Assembly (NCBI RefSeq): GCF_002377945.1
Contig: NZ_DFQV01000020.1
Span: 184,560 to 248,559, forward strand
Direction: 5' to 3'
Source of the DNA: Psychrobacter sp. UBA3480
Lineage (GTDB): Bacteria > Pseudomonadota > Gammaproteobacteria > Pseudomonadales > Moraxellaceae
Length of the DNA stretch: 64,000 nucleotides
The position numbers were made by a program, and so were the translations under genes. Numbering within the stretch: position 1 is the stretch's first letter; each line of letters starts with the position of its first letter. The notes beneath the pieces were generated by a model that made no database searches, was not told where the DNA came from, and saw only the letters and a program-made list of their open reading frames with translations. Below, in pieces: positions 9,701 to 19,265 of the stretch.

Positions 9701-9741
9701 GTTTAGCTTAAAATCTTAAAGGGTATGGGTAGTCGTTAAAA

Positions 9742-12564
9742 TTAACGCTTACGCCCAAACTTACGCTGTTTTTTATTACTAATCTCAGTAATGGCGTGAG
9801 TGATTTCTTCTTCATCCAAACTAGCGACTTGCTGCAAGATTTGCATCATATCAGGCGTTAGTACGTACTTAGCATGATGAGCAATGTCATTAATACGATG
9901 ATCGAAAGTCAGTATGCCTGTTTCATCATCTTTTTGTAGATAGTCAAGACGAGTCAGCGCACTAATGAAACTGGTGAACAAGGCGCGGTCAAAGAAATCG
10001 GGAATATCATCTGCATAGAGCACAGACAAACGTTGCCCAAGTAGGTGACATAGGTCAACAACTTCGTTTTCAGTTAAATTACCAGAGCCTTGCTGAGCAA
10101 GTAGAGCAAGCGTCATAAAGTAACGCTCAAGGCTTTGTCCAACTGGAGTCGCAAGCACTTGCAGCTGCTGATAGTGCTTACTATTAGACTCAGGAACGCT
10201 GAGCGTATCATCACCCAAGTCAACGATAAGTCCATGAGACAGCAGGTTATCAACTTTCTTATTAAGCGTATCAGCCAAGCCATGTGCTGGATAATATAAG
10301 AATAGCTCACTTTGTAAGAACGGATATAGCTGCTCAGCGATACTATCGAGACGGCTGCGTTTAATACGCCCGTTGCGTGCGACTAGCGCAGATAGGAACG
10401 ACAGCAGGATAAAGACATGCAAAATGTTGTTGCGGAAGTAGCTTAGTAGTGCCGCCTGTTTACCTGCGACCTGAATAATATCGCCCAAGATATGCGGCGT
10501 ACGCTCAATAAGTTTTAGCTTAATACCATAATCGATGATTTGCTGCGGCGTCATATCAGTGATAACCGTATCATCTGAGTAGACCAGCTGCTGAGCCAGA
10601 CCTTGATACAAAGCGATTTGCTCACGGCAAATGTTTTCATCCAATGCCGCCTTCGGTGCCGATAGTAAAACTAATGACAATAGCGATACAGGAGTTACGA
10701 CTGCAGCTTTATTGATATGCTGCATGACTTTCACGCCGATGTTATCGACCATAGCGCTGGTCTTTTCATCAAGCGGTGAGTCAGTACGATCAGATGGCAA
10801 ACTATTGGCTGGCACATCGAATTTCGTCATAAAGTCGCTAAGATGCAACGGCGTACCAAAGCTTAAGTGCACATTACCAAAGATACGTTCGATTTTACGA
10901 CCAACTTTGAGCAGCCCGATCAAAGACTCCGACTCTTTTGGTTTACCTTTTAGCTCACCGACATAAGTGCCGCCTTCCATAATACGCTCGTAACCAATAT
11001 AAGTCGGTATAAATACCACAGGCTTATTGGTTTGGCGTAGTTGGCTATGCACGGTCATCGCTAGCATACCCATTTTCGGCGGTAGCAAGCGACCTGAACG
11101 TGAGCGACCACCTTCAATAAAGTACTCAATCGGAGTGTTACGCGTGATAAGGGTATGCATATATTCGCGCAGTACAGCAGTATATAGAGCATTACCACGG
11201 AAGCTACGACGAATATAAAAAGCGACTGCACCGCGTAATAGGGGGCCTAATACAGGCACATCTAAGTTGTCACCTGCTGCGACATAAGGGATACTCAGGC
11301 CGCGTTTGTAGATGACATAAGACAGTAATAGATAGTCGACATGGCTGCGATGACAAGGCACATAAATCAGCTCATAATCGGTCGCAAGGTCACGTACCCG
11401 CTCGAAGTGATGGACTTCTACGCCGTCATATAACTGCGTCCACAGCCATGTCAGAAATTTATAAAAACCACGGATGATAGAATGAGAGTAGTCATTGACC
11501 ATCTCATTAGCATAGCCTCTGGCCTGACTACGAGCTTCTCGAACGCTAGTTCCTTTTTCTGCCGCTTCCATCTCAATTGCATGTTTGATCGCTGGCGAGT
11601 ACACCAGCTTGTCTACCAAGTTGCGTCTATCTGATAGATCTGGGCCGAGCATACTGGCGCGCTGCTTGTCTAAATAAATTGACAATTGCTGCTGCAACAT
11701 ACGAACCAGTTCACGATTACTATCAGCCGATGCGACTAGCGCATAGCTTGGTGTCTGCTCAGCGTCAGCTGCGGCATCACTGTTAGTAGCCGTTGACTCT
11801 GTATCGACTGAATCCGCTGCTGCTAAATCTGCTTTAAGGGCATCTGTAGCAACTGAGTCAAAGGTAGCAGGTCCTTCCACGTCGCCTTTGAGATTATCAT
11901 TGATAATGGTACGTAAGTCTTGCGGTGGGTGGAACTGTACGAAAGTATCGCGGCCCATCACCCCGATATTAAATAATTGCTTAGTAATGCTAGGATCTTG
12001 CCAGTTATCAGCAGTCAGTAGCTTAAATAACGAATCTTCTTTTTCAGGTGCACGTCCCCAAAGAATCGATACGGGCACTAGACGTACCTTTAGCTCGGGA
12101 TATTGCAGTACAGCAGATACTAAGCGAGAAAGGCGAGGAGACAGTTGACTGTCTTTGGCACTTGGGTGATTCAAAAATATGATGGCCGCATTTTCTTTAA
12201 TATTATGGGCGGCATCATTTACTCCAACCAGTGCTGGCGGTAAGTTGTGCTCTTGCGTCTGCAAGTCAATCAGAATACTGTTGGAACGAGAATAGTCCTG
12301 TAGTACATAAAACCGTAGCGTTTGATCATCATTGTCGAACTCAGGTAGCTCGCCTAATAGCTTAGGTTTTACGGCGATATCGAGCATCTGACCTGACAGC
12401 TTACGATACAGCTGATTGATCGGTGCATTAGAATAAGGCTTCGTAGCGATTGTATTGCCATCAGTTTTAGCAGTGCCATCAGTCGCGACACCATCAGTTT
12501 TAGCAGTGCTATCAGTCGCGACTGGCGCTTTAAAAATCCGTTTTTTTAGGAACTTCGGTATCAT
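9742..12564 (-). CDS. plsB: Glycerol-3-phosphate 1-O-acyltransferase PlsB
   Basis: A 940-residue inner-membrane enzyme that transfers the first acyl chain to glycerol-3-phosphate. The acyltransferase motifs are clear: CHRSHVDYLLL (HX4D), FIEGGRSRSGRLLPPKMGM and PVVFIPTYIGYERIMEGGTYVGELKG. It is longer than the Escherichia coli protein (about 807) because of an N-terminal extension and an Ala/Asp/Thr-rich insertion around residue 225-265. The extension contains an 11-residue unit (ATDSTAKTDGV-like) in tandem. Start: ATG at 12564; a TTG four codons upstream is in frame. Neither has a good ribosome binding site. The C-terminus is basic (KKQRKFGRKR). Confidence 0.95.
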   Translation of the reverse strand: MIPKFLKKRIFKAPVATDSTAKTDGVATDGTAKTDGNTIATKPYSNAPINQLYRKLSGQMLDIAVKPKLLGELPEFDNDDQTLRFYVLQDYSRSNSILIDLQTQEHNLPPALVGVNDAAHNIKENAAIIFLNHPSAKDSQLSPRLSRLVSAVLQYPELKVRLVPVSILWGRAPEKEDSLFKLLTADNWQDPSITKQLFNIGVMGRDTFVQFHPPQDLRTIINDNLKGDVEGPATFDSVATDALKADLAAADSVDTESTATNSDAAADAEQTPSYALVASADSNRELVRMLQQQLSIYLDKQRASMLGPDLSDRRNLVDKLVYSPAIKHAIEMEAAEKGTSVREARSQARGYANEMVNDYSHSIIRGFYKFLTWLWTQLYDGVEVHHFERVRDLATDYELIYVPCHRSHVDYLLLSYVIYKRGLSIPYVAAGDNLDVPVLGPLLRGAVAFYIRRSFRGNALYTAVLREYMHTLITRNTPIEYFIEGGRSRSGRLLPPKMGMLAMTVHSQLRQTNKPVVFIPTYIGYERIMEGGTYVGELKGKPKESESLIGLLKVGRKIERIFGNVHLSFGTPLHLSDFMTKFDVPANSLPSDRTDSPLDEKTSAMVDNIGVKVMQHINKAAVVTPVSLLSLVLLSAPKAALDENICREQIALYQGLAQQLVYSDDTVITDMTPQQIIDYGIKLKLIERTPHILGDIIQVAGKQAALLSYFRNNILHVFILLSFLSALVARNGRIKRSRLDSIAEQLYPFLQSELFLYYPAHGLADTLNKKVDNLLSHGLIVDLGDDTLSVPESNSKHYQQLQVLATPVGQSLERYFMTLALLAQQGSGNLTENEVVDLCHLLGQRLSVLYADDIPDFFDRALFTSFISALTRLDYLQKDDETGILTFDHRINDIAHHAKYVLTPDMMQILQQVASLDEEEITHAITEISNKKQRKFGRKR
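12458..12522. repeat. 33-base tandem duplication inside plsB
   Basis: The segment beginning ccatcagttttagcagtg is present at 12458-12490 and again from 12491, with one base difference. It keeps frame and duplicates 11 residues of the N-terminal extension of PlsB. Confidence 0.85.
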
Positions 12565-12811
12565 AATCAGTATCAAAAATAGTCAAATATGTTGCGCTTA
12601 TGATGCCATAAAAGCCACCAAAGCGATATATAGTGTCTGTATATACTACCAATATTAATACGGTTTGGTTACGCTATAGAGAGTGACAGATTATACAAAA
12701 TGCTCAAACATTTGAAAGTTCATATATTTAGCGTAATAATATATTTTTATCACCGATGACTGATACATATAGCGTCTATTTTTCAATTTCATTTTATTAA
12801 GCCTAAAACCT

Positions 12812-13300
12812 ATGACTCCAGCTATCGATCTTGCCAAAAAACGTAACCTTGATTACCAGGTACACGAATATACTCACGACAGCAATGCCGCTTCGTTTGG
12901 TTTAGAAGCCGCAGAAAAGCTAGGCGTAGCGGTGACACAAGTGTTTAAAACTTTAGTGGTGATCACCGATACTGGCGTGCTCGCTGTGGCGATATTACCA
13001 GTTGATAAAACACTTAATTTTAAAAAAATGGCTAAGGCGTTATCTTCTAACAAATTGCTGTCCTGCAAAAAAGTGCAGATGGCCGACCCCAAACAAGTAG
13101 AACGAAGCACAGGCTATGTGTTGGGCGGTGTCAGTCCACTGGGTCAAAAGAAGCGACTAAAAACCGTGATAGATAGTACAGCTCAAGATCAGCCCACTGT
13201 CTATGTAAGTGGGGGTCGCCGCGGTCTAGAGATTGAATTGCCGCCTGCACAGTTGGCCGCGACGCTTGATGCTTGTTTTGACGCTATTACGGATGAATAA
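12812..13300 (+). CDS. ybaK: Cys-tRNA(Pro)/Cys-tRNA(Cys) deacylase YbaK
   Basis: A 162-residue single-domain editing protein that hydrolyses Cys mischarged on tRNA(Pro). The whole chain fits the YbaK/EbsC family: N-terminal MTPAIDLAKKRNLDYQVHEYTH, the conserved lysine in QVFKTLVV, and the Gly-rich YVLGGVSPLGQKKRLKTVID and YVSGGRRGLEIELPP segments. Length is usual (about 155-160). The ribosome binding site is weak (no clear AGGA before the ATG at 12812). The gene is divergent from plsB. Confidence 0.93.
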   Translation: MTPAIDLAKKRNLDYQVHEYTHDSNAASFGLEAAEKLGVAVTQVFKTLVVITDTGVLAVAILPVDKTLNFKKMAKALSSNKLLSCKKVQMADPKQVERSTGYVLGGVSPLGQKKRLKTVIDSTAQDQPTVYVSGGRRGLEIELPPAQLAATLDACFDAITDE

Positions 13301-13504
13301 AAGATTATACGGAGGTTGTAATCTGTCTATTACAAAATGGCCGTGTCGACAATTTCGCTCAGCATATTTATGAGTAATCTATACTGGGTTCGCTTGTATT
13401 GAAGATATTTTGGCGCAAGATTGTTGTAGATTGACCATAGCGATAAGGCGTAGACTTATACGCCAGCTTATCTATTATTTTTATCTACATTTAAGGACAG
13501 GCTC

Positions 13505-13879
13505 ATGCCACATTTAACCATTCAAGTGACACCCAACGTCAGTATCGCTCACGAAGAATCACTACTCAAATCGCTAAACAAAGCATTATGGGATAGTGGC
13601 CAGTTTAAGCTGCCTACTGATATCAAAGCACGTATTGTACCTATTAAGTCATTTCTAGTAGGTGTTGAAGACGATGAACAAGCCAATGGATTTATTTATG
13701 CCCACCTAAAGCTGATGAGCGGACGTGATATAGCCACTCGTGACCAGTTGGCTGAGCTGTTGGTTGCTACTATCGAAGAAAAAATAGGCGCAGAGCAGTC
13801 AGGGCGTGCGGCATTGCAGATATGTGTAGAAGTTGAAGAGATAAGTGCGGTGTATCATAAGAAAATGCTTGGTAGTTAA
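13505..13879 (+). CDS. 5-carboxymethyl-2-hydroxymuconate delta-isomerase-like protein
   Basis: A 124-residue protein of the tautomerase superfamily, CHMI (HpaF) type. Pro2, which becomes the N-terminal catalytic proline after Met removal, is present (MPHLTIQVTPN), and the segments IKARIVPIKSFLVG and FIYAHLKLMSGRD fit the family over its full length of about 125. In the homoprotocatechuate pathway CHMI isomerises 5-carboxymethyl-2-hydroxymuconate. No other gene of that pathway lies nearby, so here it may be a stand-alone tautomerase with another substrate. Start: AAGGA 8 bases before the ATG. Confidence 0.85.
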   Translation: MPHLTIQVTPNVSIAHEESLLKSLNKALWDSGQFKLPTDIKARIVPIKSFLVGVEDDEQANGFIYAHLKLMSGRDIATRDQLAELLVATIEEKIGAEQSGRAALQICVEVEEISAVYHKKMLGS

Positions 13880-13911
13880 TAGTACCTACCTTTTTGAAAA
13901 CTGTTTGGTTG

Positions 13912-13942
13912 AAAAAGCGACTGCTTAAAAAGGTGACTGCTT
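13912..13942. repeat. Two-copy 15/16-base tandem repeat
   Basis: aaaaagcgactgctt (13912-13926) is followed directly by aaaaaggtgactgctt (13927-13942). Non-coding, between two convergent genes. Confidence 0.6.
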
Positions 13943-13976
13943 ATAGGCTAAAGCTACCAACCTTAAATGACTAAAA

Positions 13977-14447
13977 TCATTTGCATAAAGGCTGACTGGC
14001 ATACGTTGGTAGTATCATTAGTTCAACATTGTAGCCCGCAATTTTGCCTTCGGTAGCCATAAGATTGCGGGCGATACGCAATCGATATGTGCCCGTCGCA
14101 GGTAAGCAGCCTTGATAGACGATACCACCTTTACCGCCATCTTGTATACCGTTCGGCATATGTAATACGCCGACATTGGCAGTCTCAGATGTTCCCGCAA
14201 GTGGGGTAATATTTATCACGGCATACTGTCCGCGTGTAGCGTCAAAACGATACCAGCGTTCATTGTCATTGGGATTTAATTTACCAGTGATGACGCTACT
14301 AATAGCACCTTTTGTAAAACGAATAAGGGTATCGTTATTTTTAGCAATCGCACTATTTGCAGACATACTTACTAGTACCGTGCTAATTACCAATGTTCGC
14401 ATACAGTGTGCAGCTAAAGAAGTGGATTTGTAATCAATCAGTCGCAT
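13977..14447 (-). CDS. Secreted protein resembling PliI/PPC-like lysozyme inhibitors
   Basis: A 156-residue exported protein. The signal peptide is MRLI...MRTLVISTVLVSMSANSAIAK with cleavage near residue 35; an internal Met at 16 could also start it, but AGGAG before the first ATG favours 14447. The mature part has IRFTKGAISSVITGKLN, WYRFDATRGQYAVINITPL, VGVLHMPNG, GCLPATGTYRLRIARN and AGYNVELMI, a beta-rich pattern I associate with the PPC-like fold of periplasmic i-type/g-type lysozyme inhibitors (PliI/PliG). Two Cys residues may form a disulfide. This is pattern resemblance only, so the inhibitor role is an inference. Confidence 0.6.
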   Translation of the reverse strand: MRLIDYKSTSLAAHCMRTLVISTVLVSMSANSAIAKNNDTLIRFTKGAISSVITGKLNPNDNERWYRFDATRGQYAVINITPLAGTSETANVGVLHMPNGIQDGGKGGIVYQGCLPATGTYRLRIARNLMATEGKIAGYNVELMILPTYASQPLCK

Positions 14448-14510
14448 AGCTTACTCCTAAAACTGCTCGTTGCTGTGGATTCTATATAAATAGATTTTTA
14501 GTTAAGCACA

Positions 14511-14540
14511 AAAAAGCGCCTAAATGATAGGCGCTTTTTT
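14511..14540. terminator. Terminator downstream of the acyl-CoA dehydrogenase gene
   Basis: Stem agcgccta (14515-14522) with taggcgct (14528-14535). A-run on the left gives a U-run on the leftward transcript; a T-run also follows on the right. Confidence 0.85.
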
Positions 14541-14569
14541 ACTAATTATCGATGCAGTTTTAGTCAATT

Positions 14570-16390
14570 TTAATCTAAGAAAGCAAAGTGATCGATTTCC
14601 ATTGATGTCATGCTTTCGCTTGGGGCAACCATCGCTTCTGCGTGACCAGACGTGCGTGGTAGCAACTTATCAAAGTAGAATTCAGCAGTCTGAATTTTTG
14701 CTTTGTAGAATTCTGGTGCTTCTGTACCACCATTTTCTAACTTTTCATAAGCTACTGCTGCCATACGCGCCCAATGATAACCCATCATCACATAGCCTGA
14801 GTACATTAGGAAGTCCTCTGACGCTGCTGAGATAATTTCACGGTCTTTACGTGCCATCAACATCAAGCGTACCGTCAAGGTATTCCACTCAGCACACAGT
14901 TTGGTTAGTGCCCAAACGAATTTACGCATTTCTTTATCAAGAGCATACTCGCCACACCATTTCATGATGCTTGACGTGTAGTCACGGATAATCTTACCTT
15001 TAGACTGCAAGATAACCTTACGGCCTAGTAGATCAAGCGCCTGTACGCCAGTGGTGCCTTCGTACATCGTTGCGATACGAGCATCACGAGCGATTTGCTC
15101 CATGCCCCATTCTTTGATGTAGCCGTGACCACCATAGACTTGCTGACCATGCTTGGCAGCTTCGATACCTAGCTCAGTTAAGAAGCCTTTTAGAATTGGC
15201 GTATAGAAGCCCAATTTGTCGTCCCACTTTTCGAACTCTTCATCATCGCCATTGACAATACCTTGTGCCATTTTGTCGGCATAACGTGCTGAATGATAAA
15301 TCATTGAGCGACCGCCTTCAGCAAAGGCTTTTTGCGTCAGTAGCATACGGCGTACGTCAGCATGATGGATGATAGCATCAGCTACTTTTTCAGGATCTTT
15401 AGTACCAGATAGCGTACGCATAGAACGACGTTCTTTGGCATATGGCAAGGCGTTTTGGAAAGACAATTCAGTATGCGCCAGACCTTGGATACCAGTACCG
15501 ATACGAGCCGTGTTCATAAAAGTGAACATAGCTTTTAGGCCTTTATGCGGTTCACCGATTAGATAGCCGACTGCGCCATCAAAGTTCAATACACACGTCG
15601 AAGATGCGCTGATGCCCATTTTGTGCTCGATTGAACCACAAACTACGGCATTGCGCTCGCCAGCTTCACCTTCAGCGTTCGGCGTGAATTTTGGTACGAT
15701 AAATAGTGAAATACCGCGTGTGCCTTCAGGTGCATTTGGTAGGCGTGCTAGAACGATATGAACGATATTATCTGTTAAGTCATGCTCACCGCTTGAAATA
15801 AAGATTTTGGTACCGCTGATTTTATAGGTGCCGTCATCTTGTGGAATGGCTTTTGATTTAACTTGACCCAAATCCGTACCACATTGTGGTTCAGTCAGAC
15901 ACATGGTACCTGCCCATGAGCCTTCGACCAACTTAGGTAAATACAGTGCTTTTTGCTCGTCAGTACCGTACTGAAGCAATGTGTTGATACAACCTGTTGA
16001 TAGACCAGGATACATCGACCATGACCAGTTAGCAGTACCGATCATTTCAGCTTTGATAAGGTTGATTGACGTTGGCAGATTCATACCACCGAATTCTTCA
16101 GGATATGAGATACCTTGCCAGCCGCCTTCTACGAACTGGTCATAAGCCTCTTTGAAGCCCTTTGGCGTGGTCACGACGCCATCTTCAAAATGACAGCCTT
16201 CTTCACCACCTGATTGATAGAGCGGGGCAATGACGTTTTCAGCAAAATCAGCCATACCTTGTAGAATCATGTCTACAGTTTCAGGATCAGCGTTTTCGCC
16301 GTTGTCTAAGCTTTTATAATGCGTCTGATAGTCAAATACATCATTAATCAAAAATTTGATATCACGTAAGGGGGCTTTGTAAGTTAACAT
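14570..16390 (-). CDS. Acyl-CoA dehydrogenase, DmdC-like long type
   Basis: A 606-residue FAD enzyme that oxidises an acyl-CoA to the 2-enoyl-CoA. It starts with the N-terminal extension typical of the 590-610-residue class (LTYKAPLRDIKFLINDVF). The middle domain carries MCLTEPQCGTDLG and ISGTKIFISSGEHD, and the C-terminal helical domain has YGGHGYIKEWGMEQIARDARI, the conserved region near the catalytic base, and YEGTTGVQALDLLGRK. The class includes 3-methylmercaptopropionyl-CoA dehydrogenase (DmdC) and medium/long-chain enzymes, so the exact chain specificity is open. AGAGAG precedes the ATG. It is a single-gene unit ending at the terminator near 14520. Confidence 0.93.
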   Translation of the reverse strand: MLTYKAPLRDIKFLINDVFDYQTHYKSLDNGENADPETVDMILQGMADFAENVIAPLYQSGGEEGCHFEDGVVTTPKGFKEAYDQFVEGGWQGISYPEEFGGMNLPTSINLIKAEMIGTANWSWSMYPGLSTGCINTLLQYGTDEQKALYLPKLVEGSWAGTMCLTEPQCGTDLGQVKSKAIPQDDGTYKISGTKIFISSGEHDLTDNIVHIVLARLPNAPEGTRGISLFIVPKFTPNAEGEAGERNAVVCGSIEHKMGISASSTCVLNFDGAVGYLIGEPHKGLKAMFTFMNTARIGTGIQGLAHTELSFQNALPYAKERRSMRTLSGTKDPEKVADAIIHHADVRRMLLTQKAFAEGGRSMIYHSARYADKMAQGIVNGDDEEFEKWDDKLGFYTPILKGFLTELGIEAAKHGQQVYGGHGYIKEWGMEQIARDARIATMYEGTTGVQALDLLGRKVILQSKGKIIRDYTSSIMKWCGEYALDKEMRKFVWALTKLCAEWNTLTVRLMLMARKDREIISAASEDFLMYSGYVMMGYHWARMAAVAYEKLENGGTEAPEFYKAKIQTAEFYFDKLLPRTSGHAEAMVAPSESMTSMEIDHFAFLD

Positions 16391-16772
16391 AATCGCTCTC
16401 TTTGGTTAGTTCGCTATCATAGACTTATGGCGCAATATTTGAGTCATAACTTATGTAAGCGATATTTACTTATTTTAGATGAGCTAGACGTTATATTAGT
16501 CATCAAGTGAATTATTAGTGGACAGCTTTCTAGTGTATTAGTTATTAGAACGTCTTTAGTAGCAGACAGCTGTTATAGCGTTGATATGATTATAAATCTT
16601 CTACAGCGACAAATATACAACTAATAACTATTATTCATGATTAATTATGTTATTAATTCATTTTAGTTTGTATAGGTAAATTGTATCTTCGCTTGAAATT
16701 ATTCTATAAAGGGCTATGTAGACTCATCTAAATTCAAAGACAAATGGACTTATCAAATAGGAAAAGCCATTT
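16391..16772. other. 382-base divergent intergenic region
   Basis: AT-rich, no gene on either strand. It must contain the promoters for the leftward acyl-CoA dehydrogenase and the rightward FUSC gene. I see no convincing operator. Confidence 0.5.
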
Positions 16773-17894
16773 ATGAGCACCTCAAAAAAGCAACAGCGAG
16801 CCTCTTGGTTGAGCACATTGTTAACTCGTATTAAGGGGTTAATCGATGGTGAGCTGAATCATTTACTCACAGTCAATCGTAGCCATCGACCATGGCATAT
16901 GCCAGTCATCGCGGCGATTGCGATTAGCTTTCCAGTGTTTGTAGGGGCTTATTTTGGTGACTTGTCTTCAGGTATCAAAGCATCGCTAGGCTCAATGATT
17001 ATTTTAAACCTACCATTTGCAGGCGGGCTACCACATCGGCTAGTGACAGTTATGGCTTGGGGGTTTGCGATGATACTGAGCTTTGCACTGGGTCTGATCG
17101 CGCAGCTATTACCAGTACTTCGGCTGCCTGTGTTTATGCTGATTGGTATTAGCGTAGTGATGCTAGGTCGTTACTATCGGCAACCACCACCCGCAGGATT
17201 GTTTGTGTTGATGGCGGGTGCGATTGCATTGTTTATCCCTGTACCGATTGATCAAGTGCTCTCAGCGATAGGGCTTGTGATATTGGGTAGTGGCTCCTCG
17301 ATGTTGCTGGCGCTACTCTATAGTTTGTTCTTATTGGCGACGCGTCCTGTTGCTTCTGTACCTGTCTATGACTATCAGCCTGATATGATTAGCGATAGTC
17401 TTATCGTGGTAAGTTTCGTCAGTTTGGCGTTGGTCGTTGCCGTTCTGTTAGAGCTGCCTTATCCATACTGGGCAGCGATGAGCTGCTTTATTATCATCCA
17501 AGGTATGCAGCTACGAACCATGTGGATCAAACAGTTGCATCGATTATTAGGTACATTGGCTGGCATGGGCGTGGCAGGTTGGATGCTGTCTTGGGGACTA
17601 TCAGGATGGGGCATCGCTATCGCGATATTATGTATGATGTTTTTGATTGAGTCATTTGTGGATCGGCATTATGGACTGGCGGTGATATTTATCACGCCGC
17701 TGACGATATTTATCGCTGAGTATGGTAGTACGATGTCAGTGCCACCAGTCGCTGGAGACGTTATCCAAGCGCGTATGATTGATACGGCGCTCGGCTGCGT
17801 GATTGGATTGAGTGGTGGTCTAGCGATACATTCTACGCGATTGCGTGTACCGCTACGCCGTTTTGAAAATTGGCTGTTACTACGTTTTAGTTAA
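16773..17894 (+). CDS. FUSC-family inner-membrane protein
   Basis: A 373-residue polytopic membrane protein with about ten hydrophobic segments, grouped in two halves (about 42-190 and 208-360). Each half has the FUSC-type start: HRPWHMPVIAAIAISFPVFVG with IKASLGSMIILNLP in the first, and LPYPYWAAMSCFIIIQGM with LLGTLAGMGVAGW in the second. The family includes the aryl polyamine/fusaric acid efflux proteins AaeB and YccS. This one lacks the large cytoplasmic domain of AaeB, so it is at the short end. The substrate is unknown. Start: AGGA about 11 bases before the ATG. Confidence 0.85.
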   Translation: MSTSKKQQRASWLSTLLTRIKGLIDGELNHLLTVNRSHRPWHMPVIAAIAISFPVFVGAYFGDLSSGIKASLGSMIILNLPFAGGLPHRLVTVMAWGFAMILSFALGLIAQLLPVLRLPVFMLIGISVVMLGRYYRQPPPAGLFVLMAGAIALFIPVPIDQVLSAIGLVILGSGSSMLLALLYSLFLLATRPVASVPVYDYQPDMISDSLIVVSFVSLALVVAVLLELPYPYWAAMSCFIIIQGMQLRTMWIKQLHRLLGTLAGMGVAGWMLSWGLSGWGIAIAILCMMFLIESFVDRHYGLAVIFITPLTIFIAEYGSTMSVPPVAGDVIQARMIDTALGCVIGLSGGLAIHSTRLRVPLRRFENWLLLRFS

Positions 17895-17926
17895 TAGGGT
17901 AGAGCTTTACAAAGATTTCTCTTTGA

Positions 17927-18790
17927 TTAACGGTCTTTATTTAGCGCTGTTGTTGCTTGTGCGACATCGATAGTATGCCCAGTCCAACGCTCAAAACTTA
18001 AAGCGGCCTGACCGATAAGCATACCGTAGCCTTCAGAGGTCTGTGCGCCACGAGCAGCAAAATGATGCAAGAACGGTAGCGGACGACCATACATCATGTC
18101 GTAAGCGTACTGACAGTTTAGAGCATCATCTAGCGGTAACGTATCACCTGATAAACCAATAGAGGTGGCATTAATAATAATGTCAAAAGAGCCACTGAGT
18201 TCATTGGTCGCGCAAACCTCGATGTTTTGGTTATCGATTATTGAGCTGGCCGCGCTTAGCTCATTTACCAAATCGGCTGCCTTAGACACGGTGCGATTGG
18301 CAATCGTGAGAGAGCCAATACCCGCTTCAAATAATGGCAATATTACGCCACGAGCGGCACCGCCTGCACCTATTAGCGCCACACGAGCATCGGTCAGTGG
18401 CCAGTCCATACTCATAATGTGATTGATAAGTCCTTGTCCATCCGTGTTATCACCATAGAGTGCTTCGGTGATTGGTACGCCGCTTTCTAATAGTGCTTTG
18501 TTCAACAGTAATGTATTGACCGCGCCTGCCGTCTTGGCATGTTCTGATAAGCCACCACGCGCCGCACAGCAATCATAAGCAACTTGTTTAAAAGGAACTG
18601 TCACGTTAGCGCCCACACCGCCACCACAAAAAAATGCCTCAACGACAGCTGTAAAACTGGCGGCATCATCAGGGCAGTACTGCCGCTGATAGCTAATATC
18701 AATCCCTGCTTGTACAGCAAACTGCTCATGAATCTCAGGAGATTTACTATGGGCAATTGGATTGCCAATAACGATAAAGTGTTGGGTCAT
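17927..18790 (-). CDS. aroE: Shikimate dehydrogenase (NADP+)
   Basis: A 287-residue enzyme that reduces 3-dehydroshikimate to shikimate in aromatic amino acid synthesis. Motifs: substrate site VIGNPIAHSKSPEIH and NVTVPFKQ (catalytic Lys), GDNTDGQGL (Asp), nucleotide loop LIGAGGAARGV and NRT for the NADP phosphate, and the C-terminal GYGMLIGQAALSFERWTG. Length is normal (270-290). It converges with the FUSC gene, with 32 bases between the stops, and has no partner gene nearby. The ribosome binding site is weak. Confidence 0.95.
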   Translation of the reverse strand: MTQHFIVIGNPIAHSKSPEIHEQFAVQAGIDISYQRQYCPDDAASFTAVVEAFFCGGGVGANVTVPFKQVAYDCCAARGGLSEHAKTAGAVNTLLLNKALLESGVPITEALYGDNTDGQGLINHIMSMDWPLTDARVALIGAGGAARGVILPLFEAGIGSLTIANRTVSKAADLVNELSAASSIIDNQNIEVCATNELSGSFDIIINATSIGLSGDTLPLDDALNCQYAYDMMYGRPLPFLHHFAARGAQTSEGYGMLIGQAALSFERWTGHTIDVAQATTALNKDR

Positions 18791-19265
18791 AAATAATCCG
18801 CTGGCTAGAAAATAAAAATACTATCAAAGAAGCACTAAGTGGCGCTCAATCATCATAAGTGATAACGCTATGATTGACAAACCAAGAGGCTATCGCCAAT
18901 CAATGATTAGGAAGTGACAGAGTTAGTCATAGACTGTCTTATCGCTTTTGAAAATAAATTGTGACATTGAAGCAAACATACGCTAAACACGCGCAAGCAG
19001 TTTTCTCCTTTCTACTGAAGAGAAGGTCGTTTTGGTACGTTATATATTTAACAAATCTGTACTCTCGGGGAGTGCTCCGCGTAACGTAAAAGGTAGTCAA
19101 GTGATGAGCAGTTGGGTAAACTATAAAATATGGAAACCTATATCAATATGCTGTAATGACTGCTAGATTATAATGTTTGTGAAATATGCTCTTTATTGAA
19201 AACTATTCGTTATCAGCGGCGTTCCTGCCAGCTCGTTAATCCTATTTCGAGATCAATCTAAAAGT
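18791..19265. other. 475-base divergent intergenic region
   Basis: No gene, tRNA or clear hairpin terminator seen. It should hold the aroE promoter (leftward) and that of the lipoprotein-pabC unit (rightward). Confidence 0.5.
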
